Origin: an uncultured Myxococcales bacterium
Lineage (GTDB): Bacteria > Myxococcota_A > UBA9042 > CAIXZC01
Direction of reading: 5' to 3'
Assembly: GCA_903895725.1 (NCBI GenBank)
Contig: CAITUV010000058.1
Span: 1 to 64,000 of the forward strand
DNA length: 64,000 nucleotides
The position numbers and the translations under genes were made by a program. Shown one piece after another: positions 9,095 through 18,300 of this stretch. Each line of letters opens with the position of its first letter. The first letter of the stretch is position 1. The notes below the pieces were generated by a model. The model made no database searches. It was not told the DNA's origin and saw only the letters and a list, made by a program, of their open reading frames with translations.

Positions 9095-10267
9095 TCACTT
9101 GGCCTCCTCGGTCTTCTCGACCTTCCTGCGGGTCAGGGGGACGAACTCGACGGTCCCGAGCACCTTCTCGTGGACCTGTCCGGCATCATCCTTGGCGATG
9201 AAGTGGAGCTTGCCGGGCTGGTAGCGGGGACCGACCGGCACCACCATGAGCCCGCCGGGCCTGAGCTGCTGCAGCAGGGGGACGGGCACGTGGTCGGCTG
9301 CACAGGTCACGATGATCTTGTCGAACGGTGCCTCTTCCTCCCAGCCCCAGTATCCGTCCGCAATCTTCCGGCGCAGCACGGTTTCCCCGTAGCCCAGGGA
9401 ATCGAGCAGCTTGTGGGAGCGCTGAGCGAGCTTCTCCACGATCTCGATGGTGAAAACATTGGGGGTGAGCTGGACCAGGACGGAGCCCTGATACCCCGAG
9501 CCCGTGCCGATCTCCAGCACCTTGTCGGTGGGCTTGATCGCCAGGAGCTGGGTCATGTACGCGACCATGCCCGGATCGGTGATGGTCTGCCCGTAGCCGA
9601 TCTTGTACCACATCTGCTTGTAGCTGTTTCCGGCCTCCCGATCCTCGGGGAGCAGGTACAGATGTCTGGGCACATTGCCCATGGCCGTCAGCACTCTCGG
9701 ATCCTTGATCCGGTGACGGTAGCTCTGCTCGAGGAATATGAGCATGTCGGAGCGGGCCTTCTTCTCCCACTTGGTCTCGTCCACGTTCTGGAACGGCGGC
9801 GGGACGTAGTCGGGAGGGTCGAGGGTCGAGGGTCGAGGGTCGCCGGTGCCAGAACCGGCGGCGGCCGCGGCGGGCTCTTCCGGGCCGGGCTCGCCGGCCG
9901 GAGCGGCACCCAAAGCAGTGGCCGGTGCCACCTCGCCGGCCGGAGCGGCTTCGGCGGGCTTCTCCGGGGCAGCTTCCGCTGCCGGAGCGGCTTCGGCGGG
10001 CTTCTCCGGGGCAGCTTCCGCTGCCGGAGCGGCTTCCGCAGGCTTCTCCGGGGCAGCTTCCGCTGCCGGAGCGGCTTCGGCGGGCTTCTCCGGGGCAGCC
10101 TTTCCTGCCAGCTCGGCAGGGCCGCGGCGTTCCGAACGTCCCTCGGGAGCCGAGCTCTCCTTGCCTTCTACCGGAGCCCCGGCAGGGGCCTCCTCCTTCT
10201 TCCCGCACCCCGAAACGACCGCCAGGGCGGCCCCCACGACAACCAGCACTGCCATCTTCCCGCGCAT
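9095..10267 (-). CDS. Exported protein-L-isoaspartate O-methyltransferase-like lipoprotein
   Basis: A 390-aa protein: signal peptide with lipobox VSGC (C21), a long Ala/Pro/Glu linker (about 30-150) made largely of four 14-residue repeats, then a PCMT domain (about 165-385) with GYGQTITDPG and the SAM-binding VLEIGTGSGYQ (about 250-260). Cytoplasmic PCMT methylates L-isoaspartate to start repair of aged proteins. A predicted lipoprotein form is odd because SAM is not known to be available in the periplasm, so it may use another cofactor, act as a binding protein, or not be exported as predicted. First gene of the operon that continues through DJ-1-like, TlpA, barrel and radical SAM genes. SD GAGGAG before ATG 10267. 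Confidence 0.85.
   Translation of the reverse strand: MRGKMAVLVVVGAALAVVSGCGKKEEAPAGAPVEGKESSAPEGRSERRGPAELAGKAAPEKPAEAAPAAEAAPEKPAEAAPAAEAAPEKPAEAAPAAEAAPEKPAEAAPAGEVAPATALGAAPAGEPGPEEPAAAAAGSGTGDPRPSTLDPPDYVPPPFQNVDETKWEKKARSDMLIFLEQSYRHRIKDPRVLTAMGNVPRHLYLLPEDREAGNSYKQMWYKIGYGQTITDPGMVAYMTQLLAIKPTDKVLEIGTGSGYQGSVLVQLTPNVFTIEIVEKLAQRSHKLLDSLGYGETVLRRKIADGYWGWEEEAPFDKIIVTCAADHVPVPLLQQLRPGGLMVVPVGPRYQPGKLHFIAKDDAGQVHEKVLGTVEFVPLTRRKVEKTEEAK
9942..10109. repeat. Four tandem 42-bp repeats within the PCMT-like lipoprotein linker
   Basis: Copies at 9942-9983, 9984-10025, 10026-10067 and a diverged 10068-10109. Each encodes 14 residues rich in Ala, Glu, Pro and Lys, so copy-number change would stay in frame and only alter linker length. 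A shorter tract of GGTCGAG-like heptamers lies at about 9817-9843 in the same gene. Confidence 0.9.
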
Positions 10268-10294
10268 GCGTGCTCCTCAACAGATCCGGGGTGC

Positions 10295-10323
10295 ATCCTA
10301 AACGGTATCCCCGATCCCGTCAA
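10295..10323 (-). promoter_or_regulatory. Promoter of the PCMT/DJ-1/TlpA/barrel/radical SAM operon
   Basis: Minus strand -35 TTGACG (10318-10323), 17-bp spacer, -10 TAGGAT (10295-10300), 28 bp upstream of the PCMT-like ATG. It is divergent from the MFS promoter at 10342. Confidence 0.65.
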
Positions 10324-10341
10324 TTGGCGGGGGGAAACTGT

Positions 10342-10370
10342 TTGACCGCACAGGGCGCGTGTGGTGTACT
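10342..10370 (+). promoter_or_regulatory. Promoter of the MFS transporter gene
   Basis: -35 TTGACC (10342-10347), 17-bp spacer, -10 TGTACT (10365-10370), 46 bp before the ATG at 10417. Confidence 0.6.
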
Positions 10371-10416
10371 GGGCCGGTCTGCGCAGGCATTCGCCTGAGG
10401 CAATTCGGAGGGACGC

Positions 10417-12009
10417 ATGGGAGGCCAGTCGGAGAACAAGGGAGCACCGGTCAGTCCGCTGCGGGAGATCGTCCAACCGTTCATTGACCTGGTGAAGGCG
10501 CCGCGAGCGTTGTGGGGGGTGAATCTCGCCTACTTCCTGGAGGGGCTGGTCTACTTCGGGATGCTGGGCTATCTGGCGATGCACTTCTCGGACTTCGTGT
10601 TCAAGGGGGTCGAGCACGCGGACGAGTGGTCGCACAGCCAGGTGATGATTCTCACGGCGGGCATCACGATCTCGATGTTTTTCCTGGGCTTCGTAGCGGA
10701 CAAGTGGGGTGTGAGGCGGGCGCTGGTGCTGGCCTTCATCCTGCTGTTGTCGGGCCGCATCGTCATGAGCTCGGCACCGACGCTCATGGGGTTGATGCCG
10801 GAGGGCCCGTGGTCTCCGCTGCATCTGGTCACGGTTGCGGGTATGGTGCTGGTGGTCATCGGCTATGGGATGTACCAGCCGGCGGCGTACGCGGCGGTCC
10901 GTCAATTCACGACGCCCAAGACTGCGGGCATGTCGTTTGCGATGCTGTACGCGCTGATGAACCTGGGCGGCTGGGTCCCGACTTTTGCGTTCCTGCTGAG
11001 GGATGACGACTACCTGGGCCTCGGGATTCCGGGGACGTGGTGGGTGTACACGGCGCTGACGGTGGTGGCGTTGCTCGTGACGCTGGTTCTGCTGTCTCGC
11101 CGCACCGTGGAGAATGCGATCCGGGAGGCCAAGGAGCAGACGGCCCGACTCCGAGCGGAGGAAGGGCAGGGGAAGGAGGAATCGGCTCCGTCCATGGGGA
11201 AGGGAACCTTGGTGGTTGAGCAGGCGACCCGGATTCCTCTTCACCTCTGGCTGGTTCCCCTGGCCGTGATCGGGATGGCCCTCTGGCGTATTCCGATGCC
11301 GTGGGCGTGGTATGTGGTGGCGCCGATTGCAGCGGCCCCGCTGATCATCGCACTGCTGCCCTCCCAGGCACGCAAGTCGACGGTGTCCTGGATTGCGAAC
11401 CACCCGCTGGGAGACGCCAAGTTCGCCTTCTTCATCTTCGCCCTGATCCCAGTGCAGACCCTGTTCACTTACAACTGGCTGGTGCTGCCGCAGTACATCA
11501 ACCGGGCGTTCGAGGGGTGGATCGGCGAGTACTTCGAGATTGCGTCCAACGCCAACCCGATCCTGATCTTCGTGCTGGTGCCGATCATTGCGGCCGCGAC
11601 GCAGAAGGCCAAAGTCTACAACATGATGGTGCTGGGGACGCTGGTGATGTCGTCGTCTGCGTTCTTCCTGGCGGCCGGTCCTCATCCGTGGGCGCTCATT
11701 ACCTACATCATCATCATGACCATCGGCGAGGCGATGTGGCAGCCGAGGTTCCTCCAGTATGCGGCCGAGATTGCGCCGGAGGGGAGGACCGGGACGTACA
11801 TGGGGGTGGCGCAGCTTCCGTGGTTCCTCACCAAGCTGCTGGTGCCGCTGTTGTACTCCGGGTTCGTGATGGACCGTTACTGCCCTGCGGAGGGGCCGAA
11901 GAACACCGAAATGATGTGGCTCATTTTCGGCGGCATTGCGGTGCTGTCACCGCTTCTTCTCATCGCTGCCAAGGGCTGGGTCGGAAAGGACTTCAAGACC
12001 CACGCATGA
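10417..12009 (+). CDS. MFS transporter, POT/PTR-like
   Basis: A 530-aa polytopic membrane protein with about 12-14 hydrophobic segments and a charged cytoplasmic loop (about 230-260, rich in Glu/Lys/Arg) between the halves. The first cytoplasmic loop FVADKWGVRRAL matches the MFS G-x-x-x-D-x-x-G-x-R-R motif, and the YALMNLGGWVPTF segment resembles the POT proton-oligopeptide branch. Substrate unknown; the classic POT ExxER motif was not seen. GGAGG precedes ATG 10417. No transporter partner genes are adjacent; the following HEAT-like gene has its own promoter. Confidence 0.8.
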   Translation: MGGQSENKGAPVSPLREIVQPFIDLVKAPRALWGVNLAYFLEGLVYFGMLGYLAMHFSDFVFKGVEHADEWSHSQVMILTAGITISMFFLGFVADKWGVRRALVLAFILLLSGRIVMSSAPTLMGLMPEGPWSPLHLVTVAGMVLVVIGYGMYQPAAYAAVRQFTTPKTAGMSFAMLYALMNLGGWVPTFAFLLRDDDYLGLGIPGTWWVYTALTVVALLVTLVLLSRRTVENAIREAKEQTARLRAEEGQGKEESAPSMGKGTLVVEQATRIPLHLWLVPLAVIGMALWRIPMPWAWYVVAPIAAAPLIIALLPSQARKSTVSWIANHPLGDAKFAFFIFALIPVQTLFTYNWLVLPQYINRAFEGWIGEYFEIASNANPILIFVLVPIIAAATQKAKVYNMMVLGTLVMSSSAFFLAAGPHPWALITYIIIMTIGEAMWQPRFLQYAAEIAPEGRTGTYMGVAQLPWFLTKLLVPLLYSGFVMDRYCPAEGPKNTEMMWLIFGGIAVLSPLLLIAAKGWVGKDFKTHA

Positions 12010-12031
12010 CCCGCGCTCAAGGGCTAAACCA

Positions 12032-12059
12032 TTGACAACAGGATCGTTTCCGCAACAAT
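12032..12059 (+). promoter_or_regulatory. Promoter of the HEAT-like repeat protein gene
   Basis: -35 TTGACA (12032-12037), 16-bp spacer, -10 AACAAT (12054-12059), 27 bp before the ATG at 12086 and just after the transporter stop codon. Confidence 0.55.
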
Positions 12060-12085
12060 GGGGGCGGTTCGTTGGAGGCATAACC

Positions 12086-14377
12086 ATGAGAAATCTGGCC
12101 ATTTTCCTTGTTCTGGCAGGTATCCTGATGTCGTCGCACGCGCGGGCGGACGTGTATTTCGCGTTCTCGGCCGAGCAGATGGAGTACCAGGGCCAGCAGC
12201 GGATCTTCTTCGTCCCGTTCAGCTTCACGGGGCCGACTCACAAGCAGATGGAAAAGCGAATCGCCGTGCTGTTCGAGAAGCTGCACGGTTCCCGTCAGTC
12301 GGTCTACGGGGACACGTTCCTCATCGTGAAGGAGGAGGCGGGACAGTTTGTTGCCTCGCTCATCCTGGACCCGGCTGCGGCCCGGTTCCACGACATCATC
12401 CTGGGGGAGATCTACCTGACGCTGACCAACATCGGCATCACCCGGGTGTATCTGGGAAACGGTGAGCGGCTGCTTTCCGACGTGGATGTGAAGTATCCCT
12501 ACTTCGTTCCGACCATCCCGTTGTGGGAGGCGCTTCCGCCTGCGACCTTCCCACATGCGCTGGTGCGGCTGGGAGTCAACGAGTATGTCGAGTCCATCAC
12601 ATTCCAGGAGCGCATGGGGCGCAAGGATCCGCAACTCTACTCCCGGATTCTGGACCTGCTCAAGGGGGAAGAGCCTTACGTCAAGCTGCGGGTGCTGGAA
12701 GCGTTCCCCCACCTGGCCGTGCCGGGCGAGGCGGACTACCTCCTCCCGCTGCTCAACGACAAGTCCGCCCAGGTGGTGTACAAGGCCATCGACCTGCTGT
12801 CGAGCAAGACCGACCCCAAGGTGCTCAAGGCGCTGGCGGTTCTGGCCGATACCGCCAAGGATCCGGAGGCCCAGCTCATGGCGGCCCGCATCCTGGTCAA
12901 GAACAACCAGTCGACCTACCAGGTGTACATCCTGTTCGAGGATCTGAAAAGCCAGGATCCGGCCGTCGTGGTGGCCACGTGCCAGAAGCTGGCGAGCTCC
13001 GGCGACCTGCGGGTCCTGACCGCGCTGACCCGGATGCTGACGCATAGCCAGGAAGTGGTGCGGGAGGCGGCGTTTGCCGGCCTCAAGCAGCTCAAGGATC
13101 TCGCAACGCTGCAGGGGCTGCTCACCAACAAGGAGATCGAGGAGAAATACCGCAAGGAAGCGGCCCTGGAGCTGACCCGGCAGGCGATTCCCGACTTCGC
13201 CAAGGCCGGAATTACGTACCTGGTGCGCAACCACTCCGGTGCAGAGGCCGTGGAGGCAATCACCACGCTCCAGATGCGGGCCTACAAGGACCAGGGAGAG
13301 CTGTTGGCGTTTGCGCTGACGCATCCGGATGTCGAGGTCGCCAAGGTGACGGTTGCTGCCATCGGTGCACTCGAGCTGTTCGACCGGCTCCCCGATCTTT
13401 CGGCGGCGTCCAAGAGACCGGAGCTCTCGACTGTGGTTCGGGAGGTTATCTCGGCACTGCTGGCCAAGCAGCCGCTCAAGACGGTGATGGGTCTGGCCCG
13501 CTCCGAGGACATCCTGGTGCGGGAGCTTTCCGTGCTGTCGCTGGTGGCCCAGGCCAAGGCGGCCAAGCAGCCCAAGGATGCGGAGCCCATCCTGGAGCTG
13601 CTCGGAGAGGCGATGAAGGACAAGGAAGTCGTGATCAAGCGTGCGGCTGTGCAGGCGCTCAACGACATCGGAGGTCCGGCCAACTGGAAGCGGCTGCTCA
13701 AGGCCAAAGCCGACACGGACCCGCAGGTGCGCACGCTGGTGCTCAAGTCCGCCCTGGCCCTGGCGGATCCCGAGGGAGATGCGGTGATCCTGGAGCTCCT
13801 GGCGGATGAAGTGGACGAGGTCCGGGTCCTGGCGATCCAGGAGGTCCGTGAGCGGAAGCTCAAGGAAGCACGGCCGAAGCTCAAGTTCCTGGTCGAGGCC
13901 CGCAACCCGCAGCAGAAGGCCGAAGCCATGCGGGCCGTCGTCGCGCTCAGCGAGACGGAGGACGACCACAAGGAGTACTTCGAGGTGTACAAGAAGGCCA
14001 TCTTCGACATGGATACCGAAGTCCAGCTGGCGGCCATCATGGGCCTCCAGTGGATCATCGATCCCATGGTAGTGCCGCTGCTCCAGTCCGGCACGCTCCT
14101 GATGCACAAGGATGCCCGGGTACGGGCGGCAACGCTCATCGCGCTGGGCCGCTCCAGGGACTACAACGTCATCGAGAACATCGCCCGCGGCTTTGCCGAC
14201 GGCGAGCGCTCGGTCCAGGAAGCTGCCATCGAGGGACTGCGTCTCATGGGCAGCAAGAAGGCCATCCCCCCGCTCCAGGAGTACATCCGTCAGACCGACG
14301 ACGAGGAGCTCAAGATGCTGGCCCAGACGGCCATCAATGATCTTCAGCAGGGACCCAAAGGACTGCTCGAAGAGTAG
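12086..14377 (+). CDS. Exported HEAT-like repeat protein
   Basis: A 763-aa protein with a signal peptide (about 1-21, ending ARA) and a short N-terminal domain, then from about residue 190 to the end a run of helical repeats of HEAT/PBS-lyase type. Typical motifs recur: LRVLEAFPHLA, VVYKAIDLLSS, VREAAFAGLKQL, IKRAAVQALNDIG, VQEAAIEGLRLMG, each with the usual A/V-A-x-x-A-L spacing. Such solenoids usually bind proteins; no enzymatic motif is present. The start at 12086 has GGAGG six bases upstream; the frame is open back to 11936 but that lies inside the transporter gene. Periplasmic location is inferred from the signal peptide. Function not known. Confidence 0.85.
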   Translation: MRNLAIFLVLAGILMSSHARADVYFAFSAEQMEYQGQQRIFFVPFSFTGPTHKQMEKRIAVLFEKLHGSRQSVYGDTFLIVKEEAGQFVASLILDPAAARFHDIILGEIYLTLTNIGITRVYLGNGERLLSDVDVKYPYFVPTIPLWEALPPATFPHALVRLGVNEYVESITFQERMGRKDPQLYSRILDLLKGEEPYVKLRVLEAFPHLAVPGEADYLLPLLNDKSAQVVYKAIDLLSSKTDPKVLKALAVLADTAKDPEAQLMAARILVKNNQSTYQVYILFEDLKSQDPAVVVATCQKLASSGDLRVLTALTRMLTHSQEVVREAAFAGLKQLKDLATLQGLLTNKEIEEKYRKEAALELTRQAIPDFAKAGITYLVRNHSGAEAVEAITTLQMRAYKDQGELLAFALTHPDVEVAKVTVAAIGALELFDRLPDLSAASKRPELSTVVREVISALLAKQPLKTVMGLARSEDILVRELSVLSLVAQAKAAKQPKDAEPILELLGEAMKDKEVVIKRAAVQALNDIGGPANWKRLLKAKADTDPQVRTLVLKSALALADPEGDAVILELLADEVDEVRVLAIQEVRERKLKEARPKLKFLVEARNPQQKAEAMRAVVALSETEDDHKEYFEVYKKAIFDMDTEVQLAAIMGLQWIIDPMVVPLLQSGTLLMHKDARVRAATLIALGRSRDYNVIENIARGFADGERSVQEAAIEGLRLMGSKKAIPPLQEYIRQTDDEELKMLAQTAINDLQQGPKGLLEE

Positions 14378-14399
14378 GTTCCCCCCCTTTCCGTAGCAT

Positions 14400-14550
14400 G
14401 GCTGACCATCGAATCGTGGCCAGGTGCAAGGCGAGACCGAGCGAGCGAACGAGGCGCATTTGCGGTGCGTCGCAGCGAGTACGCGACCCAGCAATCCTTC
14501 GATTCTGCTCAGGGCAGGCGCCGCAGATGACTACGGGGCGGTGGTCAGGC
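14400..14550. repeat. Repeat-like noncoding block with short terminal inverted repeats
   Basis: Between two convergent genes lies about 170 bp without coding character. It is bounded by GGCTGACCA (14400-14408) and TGGTCAGGC (14542-14550), inverted matches at 8 of 9 positions, and contains CCTTCGATTCTGCTCAGGGC near 14494-14515. That inner motif resembles, at about 18 of 24 positions, the reverse complement of the repeat at 47641-47702. It could be a small nonautonomous element or a long terminator stem. The right inverted repeat abuts the stop codon of the next gene. Confidence 0.4.
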
Positions 14551-15173
14551 TACTTCTGTTTGCAGGTGGGCCAAACGACTTTGCCGCCGCAGCCGTCATC
14601 GTACGCGTTTTCCTTGTCGCAATACCAGCCGGCACCGTTGTCCTGCTGGCACTCCTCGTCCGACGCGCACGGCTTGGGGCCGTAGAAGGCCATGGGCGGG
14701 CAGTCCTTTTCCGCATCGAGGTGAGACCCGTCCTCGGCCACATCGACGGGCACGGGACCGTAGTACACCATCGGCTGGTCAGCCTGGATGTCCTCCGGAG
14801 CCGCATCGACCGCATCCACCGGCATCGGCCCGTAATAGGTGCGGGGCTGATCCGCCTCGATGCCGTCGGGCAGCGGAGCAGCATCGTCCACGGCGTCGGT
14901 CGGCATGGGGCCGTAGTAGACTCGGGGCTGGTCCGCTTCCACGCCATCGGGAAGCGGGGCCGCGTCCTCGACGACGTCCATGGGCACGGGGCCGTAGAGA
15001 ACACGCATGTCATCACTGGTCGAATCGGATTCCGGCGGCGGCCCGTAGTAGACGGCCGGCTCCTCCTTCTCACATCCGAGGAAGAAGTTGAGAATCGACA
15101 GAGCCGCCACCAGGAGTCCCATGACCAGCAGCGAGCGGATCCGACCGAGCACCTTGATCAATCTGCGCGTCAT
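14550..15173 (-). CDS. Lipoprotein with repeated Y-G-P motifs, function unknown
   Basis: A 207-aa lipoprotein: Arg/Lys-rich N-terminus, hydrophobic helix and lipobox FLGC (C34). The mature part has six copies of a (V/R/T)-x-Y-G-P-x-P motif, spaced in the middle by about 25-30 acidic residues in a repeating unit (D-A-A-P-L-P-D-G, A-D-Q-P). The C-terminal 45 residues hold four cysteines (C-A-S-D-E-E-C, W-Y-C, P-T-C), probably two disulfides. GGAGG before ATG 15173 sets the start, against an in-frame extension to 15254. Promoter at 15226-15254. The family is not recognised. Proline/tyrosine repeats on a disulfide-bonded base suggest a surface-displayed stalk or binding ligand, which is inference only. 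Confidence 0.75.
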   Translation of the reverse strand: MTRRLIKVLGRIRSLLVMGLLVAALSILNFFLGCEKEEPAVYYGPPPESDSTSDDMRVLYGPVPMDVVEDAAPLPDGVEADQPRVYYGPMPTDAVDDAAPLPDGIEADQPRTYYGPMPVDAVDAAPEDIQADQPMVYYGPVPVDVAEDGSHLDAEKDCPPMAFYGPKPCASDEECQQDNGAGWYCDKENAYDDGCGGKVVWPTCKQK

Positions 15174-15225
15174 CTCCCCACCTCCCCCTTCGGATCGAAA
15201 CACTCCAACCGCATCGAACGACGTG

Positions 15226-15254
15226 AGAATACTCCCGTTGTGCGGGGTGTGCAA
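15226..15254 (-). promoter_or_regulatory. Promoter of the Y-G-P repeat lipoprotein gene
   Basis: Minus strand -35 TTGCAC (15249-15254), 17-bp spacer, -10 TATTCT (15226-15231), 53 bp upstream of the ATG at 15173. Confidence 0.6.
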
Positions 15255-15316
15255 GCAACACGCAGACCGTCAGGACAATGGGCTGCGGGGGGAAACTGCT
15301 GCGGACGGCGGAAGGA

Positions 15317-18300
15317 CTACTGCTCGTCCATCTCGAGGATGATGAACTCGACTCGGCGGTTCCTCTGGTGGTCTTCCTCGGTCTGGGCATTCTTGATGAG
15401 CGGCCTGGACTCACCAAACCCCTTGAAAGACAGGCGCTTGGAGTCGATCCCCTTCTCGGCCAGGTACTTCATGACCGTCTCGACGCGGCCCGAGGAGAGC
15501 TTCATGTTGTACTTGTCGTTGCCCCGCTCGTCCGTGTGGCCCTCCACCCGAATCTTCTTGATCTGCGGGTTGTCCTTGAGGGTCTGCACGACCTCATCGA
15601 GGAGCGGGAAGCTCTCTTCCTTGATACGGGTCTCGTCGAAGTAGAACTCCACCTTCTGGAGGATGACGATCTTCTTCTTCTCGATGACCACGGCCTTGTC
15701 CGGGCAGCCGTCTTCATCCTGGTAGGAATTGACGGTCTCCGGCTCGGTCGGGCACTTGTCGGTGGGCTTGCAGATGTCCTTGTACTTGTCGGCCAAGCCC
15801 TTCTCCTCGACCCACGGGTCACAGATCTTGTCTTGGTCGTTGTCCGGGTCGGGGCAACCATCGTCGTCCTCAAAGCCGTCCGCGTCCTCCGGCTCGTCGG
15901 GGCACTGGTCGGACAGGCGGCACAGCTCCTTGTACTTGTCGGCCAGGTTCTTCTCCGCAACCCACGGATCACAGATGCCGTCCTTGTCGTTGTCCGGGTC
16001 GGGGCAGCCCTCGGAATCCTCGAAGTTGTCGAAGTCCTCGGGCTCGGCCGGGCATTCGTCTTTGCCCTTGCAGACGGCAGCGAACTCTTCCTCACGATTC
16101 TGCTCGAAGACGCACGGGCTGCAGAGCTTGTCGCCATCGGGGTCCGCGTCGCAGAACGGCTTGGGCGGCGGCGGCTCCTCGGCCTTGCAGCAGGAGGAGT
16201 ACATGACACCGGCAAAGACCCGGAAGTCGGGGGCAGCGGCCCCTTCGGTAAGCCCGCCGCCGGCACCGGCGCTGACGTCGAGGCCGGGAATGACGTGCCA
16301 CTTGAGCCCGCCCAGTGCTTCCATGGGATTGTTTTCCATGTTCTTCATGGGCTCGGTGAGCTTCATCTGGGTCCCGAGCTCAGCGATCAGATCGAGCTTC
16401 TCGGGGACGAGGCCCACCCAACCGCCGAGCCGGGTATCGATGGCATGGCCCGTGTCCACGTTGAGGGCCTTGTCCTCTCCGGTGGCAATGAGAGCTCCGG
16501 CATTGAGCGCCACTCCGCCCCTGCCGAAGTCAAGGCTGGCCAGAAGACGGGGAAGAAAGCCGAACCCGTTGCGCCCCATGTAGGGGTCGATGAGCTTGCC
16601 GGTGGGGAAGGTGACGATCAGCTCCGCACCGAGGGTGAACAGCCCGTCACCGGTCTGGTAGAGCCGAGCGCGGGGAACGAGGCGGATGTCGCCCACGCCG
16701 GCCACGCCCGCCCCCGGGAACCCCTCGATGTCCTCCCCCTGCTGCATCAGGACGACCGGAACGTCGAGCCCGATCCCGAGCCAGTCCAGGATCTTGACTG
16801 CGGCGAGCAGGTCTCCAGTGACCTGGTGCTCGACAAGCGAGCCGAGCTCAGTGCCCCCGGTGGTCCTCAGCACGAGCGGGTCGTTCTGGTAGTTGAGCAT
16901 CAGCCCCACGTCCCAGCGGCACTCCCCCATGACGTCTCCCGTGCCGACCGTGAAGTAGTCGTGCACGAACGGGGACGGCTTGAAGAACTGGCTTTCAATC
17001 TGCACGTCCTGCTGAGCCATGGCCGTTGAAGGGGCCAGAGTGATGGCTGCCACCGCGACGGTCAGCGCGACGAGCAGCCCGGACCGAAAAAAGCGACGTC
17101 TCAAGCCAAGCGCCGTCAGAGCGAGTCCTCCCATCAGGAGCAGGCCTGCAAACGGGGCGGGAGCGCCGGTCAAGGGGGATGCACTGCAGGAGGTGACTCC
17201 TCCGGATACCTCGAGCTCCGAGTCCTCCTCGTCGCACGGCGGTTCGCAGGTCTCGCACTTGGGCGGGCACTTGCCGCAGTCCTTCTCGCAGCTCAGGCAG
17301 CTCTCGCCGTTCCCTTCCTCATCTTCAAAGCAGATGCCGTCGCCACAGGAGCAATCGCAGTCTTCCTCGCAGGTTTCGCAATCCTCGTCGGCGCTGCAGA
17401 CACCGTCGCCGCACTCCGGTGCGCACTCGCCGCAGTCGTCCTTGCACGTCGTGCAGGTCTCTTCACCGTTGCACTCGCCGTCGCCACACTCCGGCTCACA
17501 TTCGCCACAGTCGTCCTCGCAGGTCGCGCAGGTTTCTCCGGGGTCGCAGTTGTTATCCCCACAGACGCTGGGAGGGCACTTGGGGCAGTCAGCCGGGCAA
17601 CTCGTGCAGTCCTCGTCGCCATTGCAGAGGTTGTCCCCGCACTCGGGCTCGCATTCGCCGCAGTCGCCCGGGCAGCTCCCACAGGTTTCGTCACCGTTGC
17701 AGATCGTGTCGCCGCAGACCGCCTCGCAATTGCAGTCGACCTCGCAGCTCTCGCAAGTCTCGTCCCCGCTGCAGATGCCATCGCCACACTCGGGCTCACA
17801 TTCGCCGCAGTCGGCCGGGCAGCCCTCGCAGGTCTCGTCGACGTAGCACTTTCCGTCTCCGCACACGGCCTCGAGCTTGCAGGTGTTGTCGCAGCCGTCG
17901 CCGTCGGTGTTGTTGCCGTCGTCACAATCCTCGCCCTCGTCGACCTTCCCGTCTCCGCACCACGAAGTCGTGTCGCAGTCGCCCTTGCAGCCGGCAAACG
18001 CGGCCACGAACATGCCGGTATCGAGGGAGGTGTCCAGGGCATCGCACACCACGAGGATCACGGTGTGCTCCCCCGGGGTCAGGGCGAGCTTCTGCTGCAG
18101 ACGCGGCGTGGAGCCGTCATACTCAGTCCCGCTGTCGGTCACCACCTCGGTTCCGCTGAAGAACGGGCCGTTGATGGTGATGGCGTTTCCCTCCGCGTCC
18201 AGCGCCTTGTTGACCCCGTCGACGAAGATGCCCACGGTGTCGTTGAACTCTCCGACGTACTCGGGATACTCCTCGGAGCCGACGACGTAGTCGAAGCGGA

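Noticed and set aside
8277..9098. A start at 9098 for the DJ-1-like gene
   Set aside because: The 36 extra residues are Arg/Pro/Gly-rich and precede a good SD and signal peptide at 8990.
9942..10109. The 42-bp repeats as a CRISPR array
   Set aside because: Repeats are contiguous without unique spacers, coding and in frame within a lipoprotein linker.
12017..14494. An 825-codon minus-strand frame opposite the HEAT-like gene
   Set aside because: Antisense shadow with His/Gln/Arg/Leu-rich composition and no signals; the plus-strand protein has clear repeats and a signal peptide.
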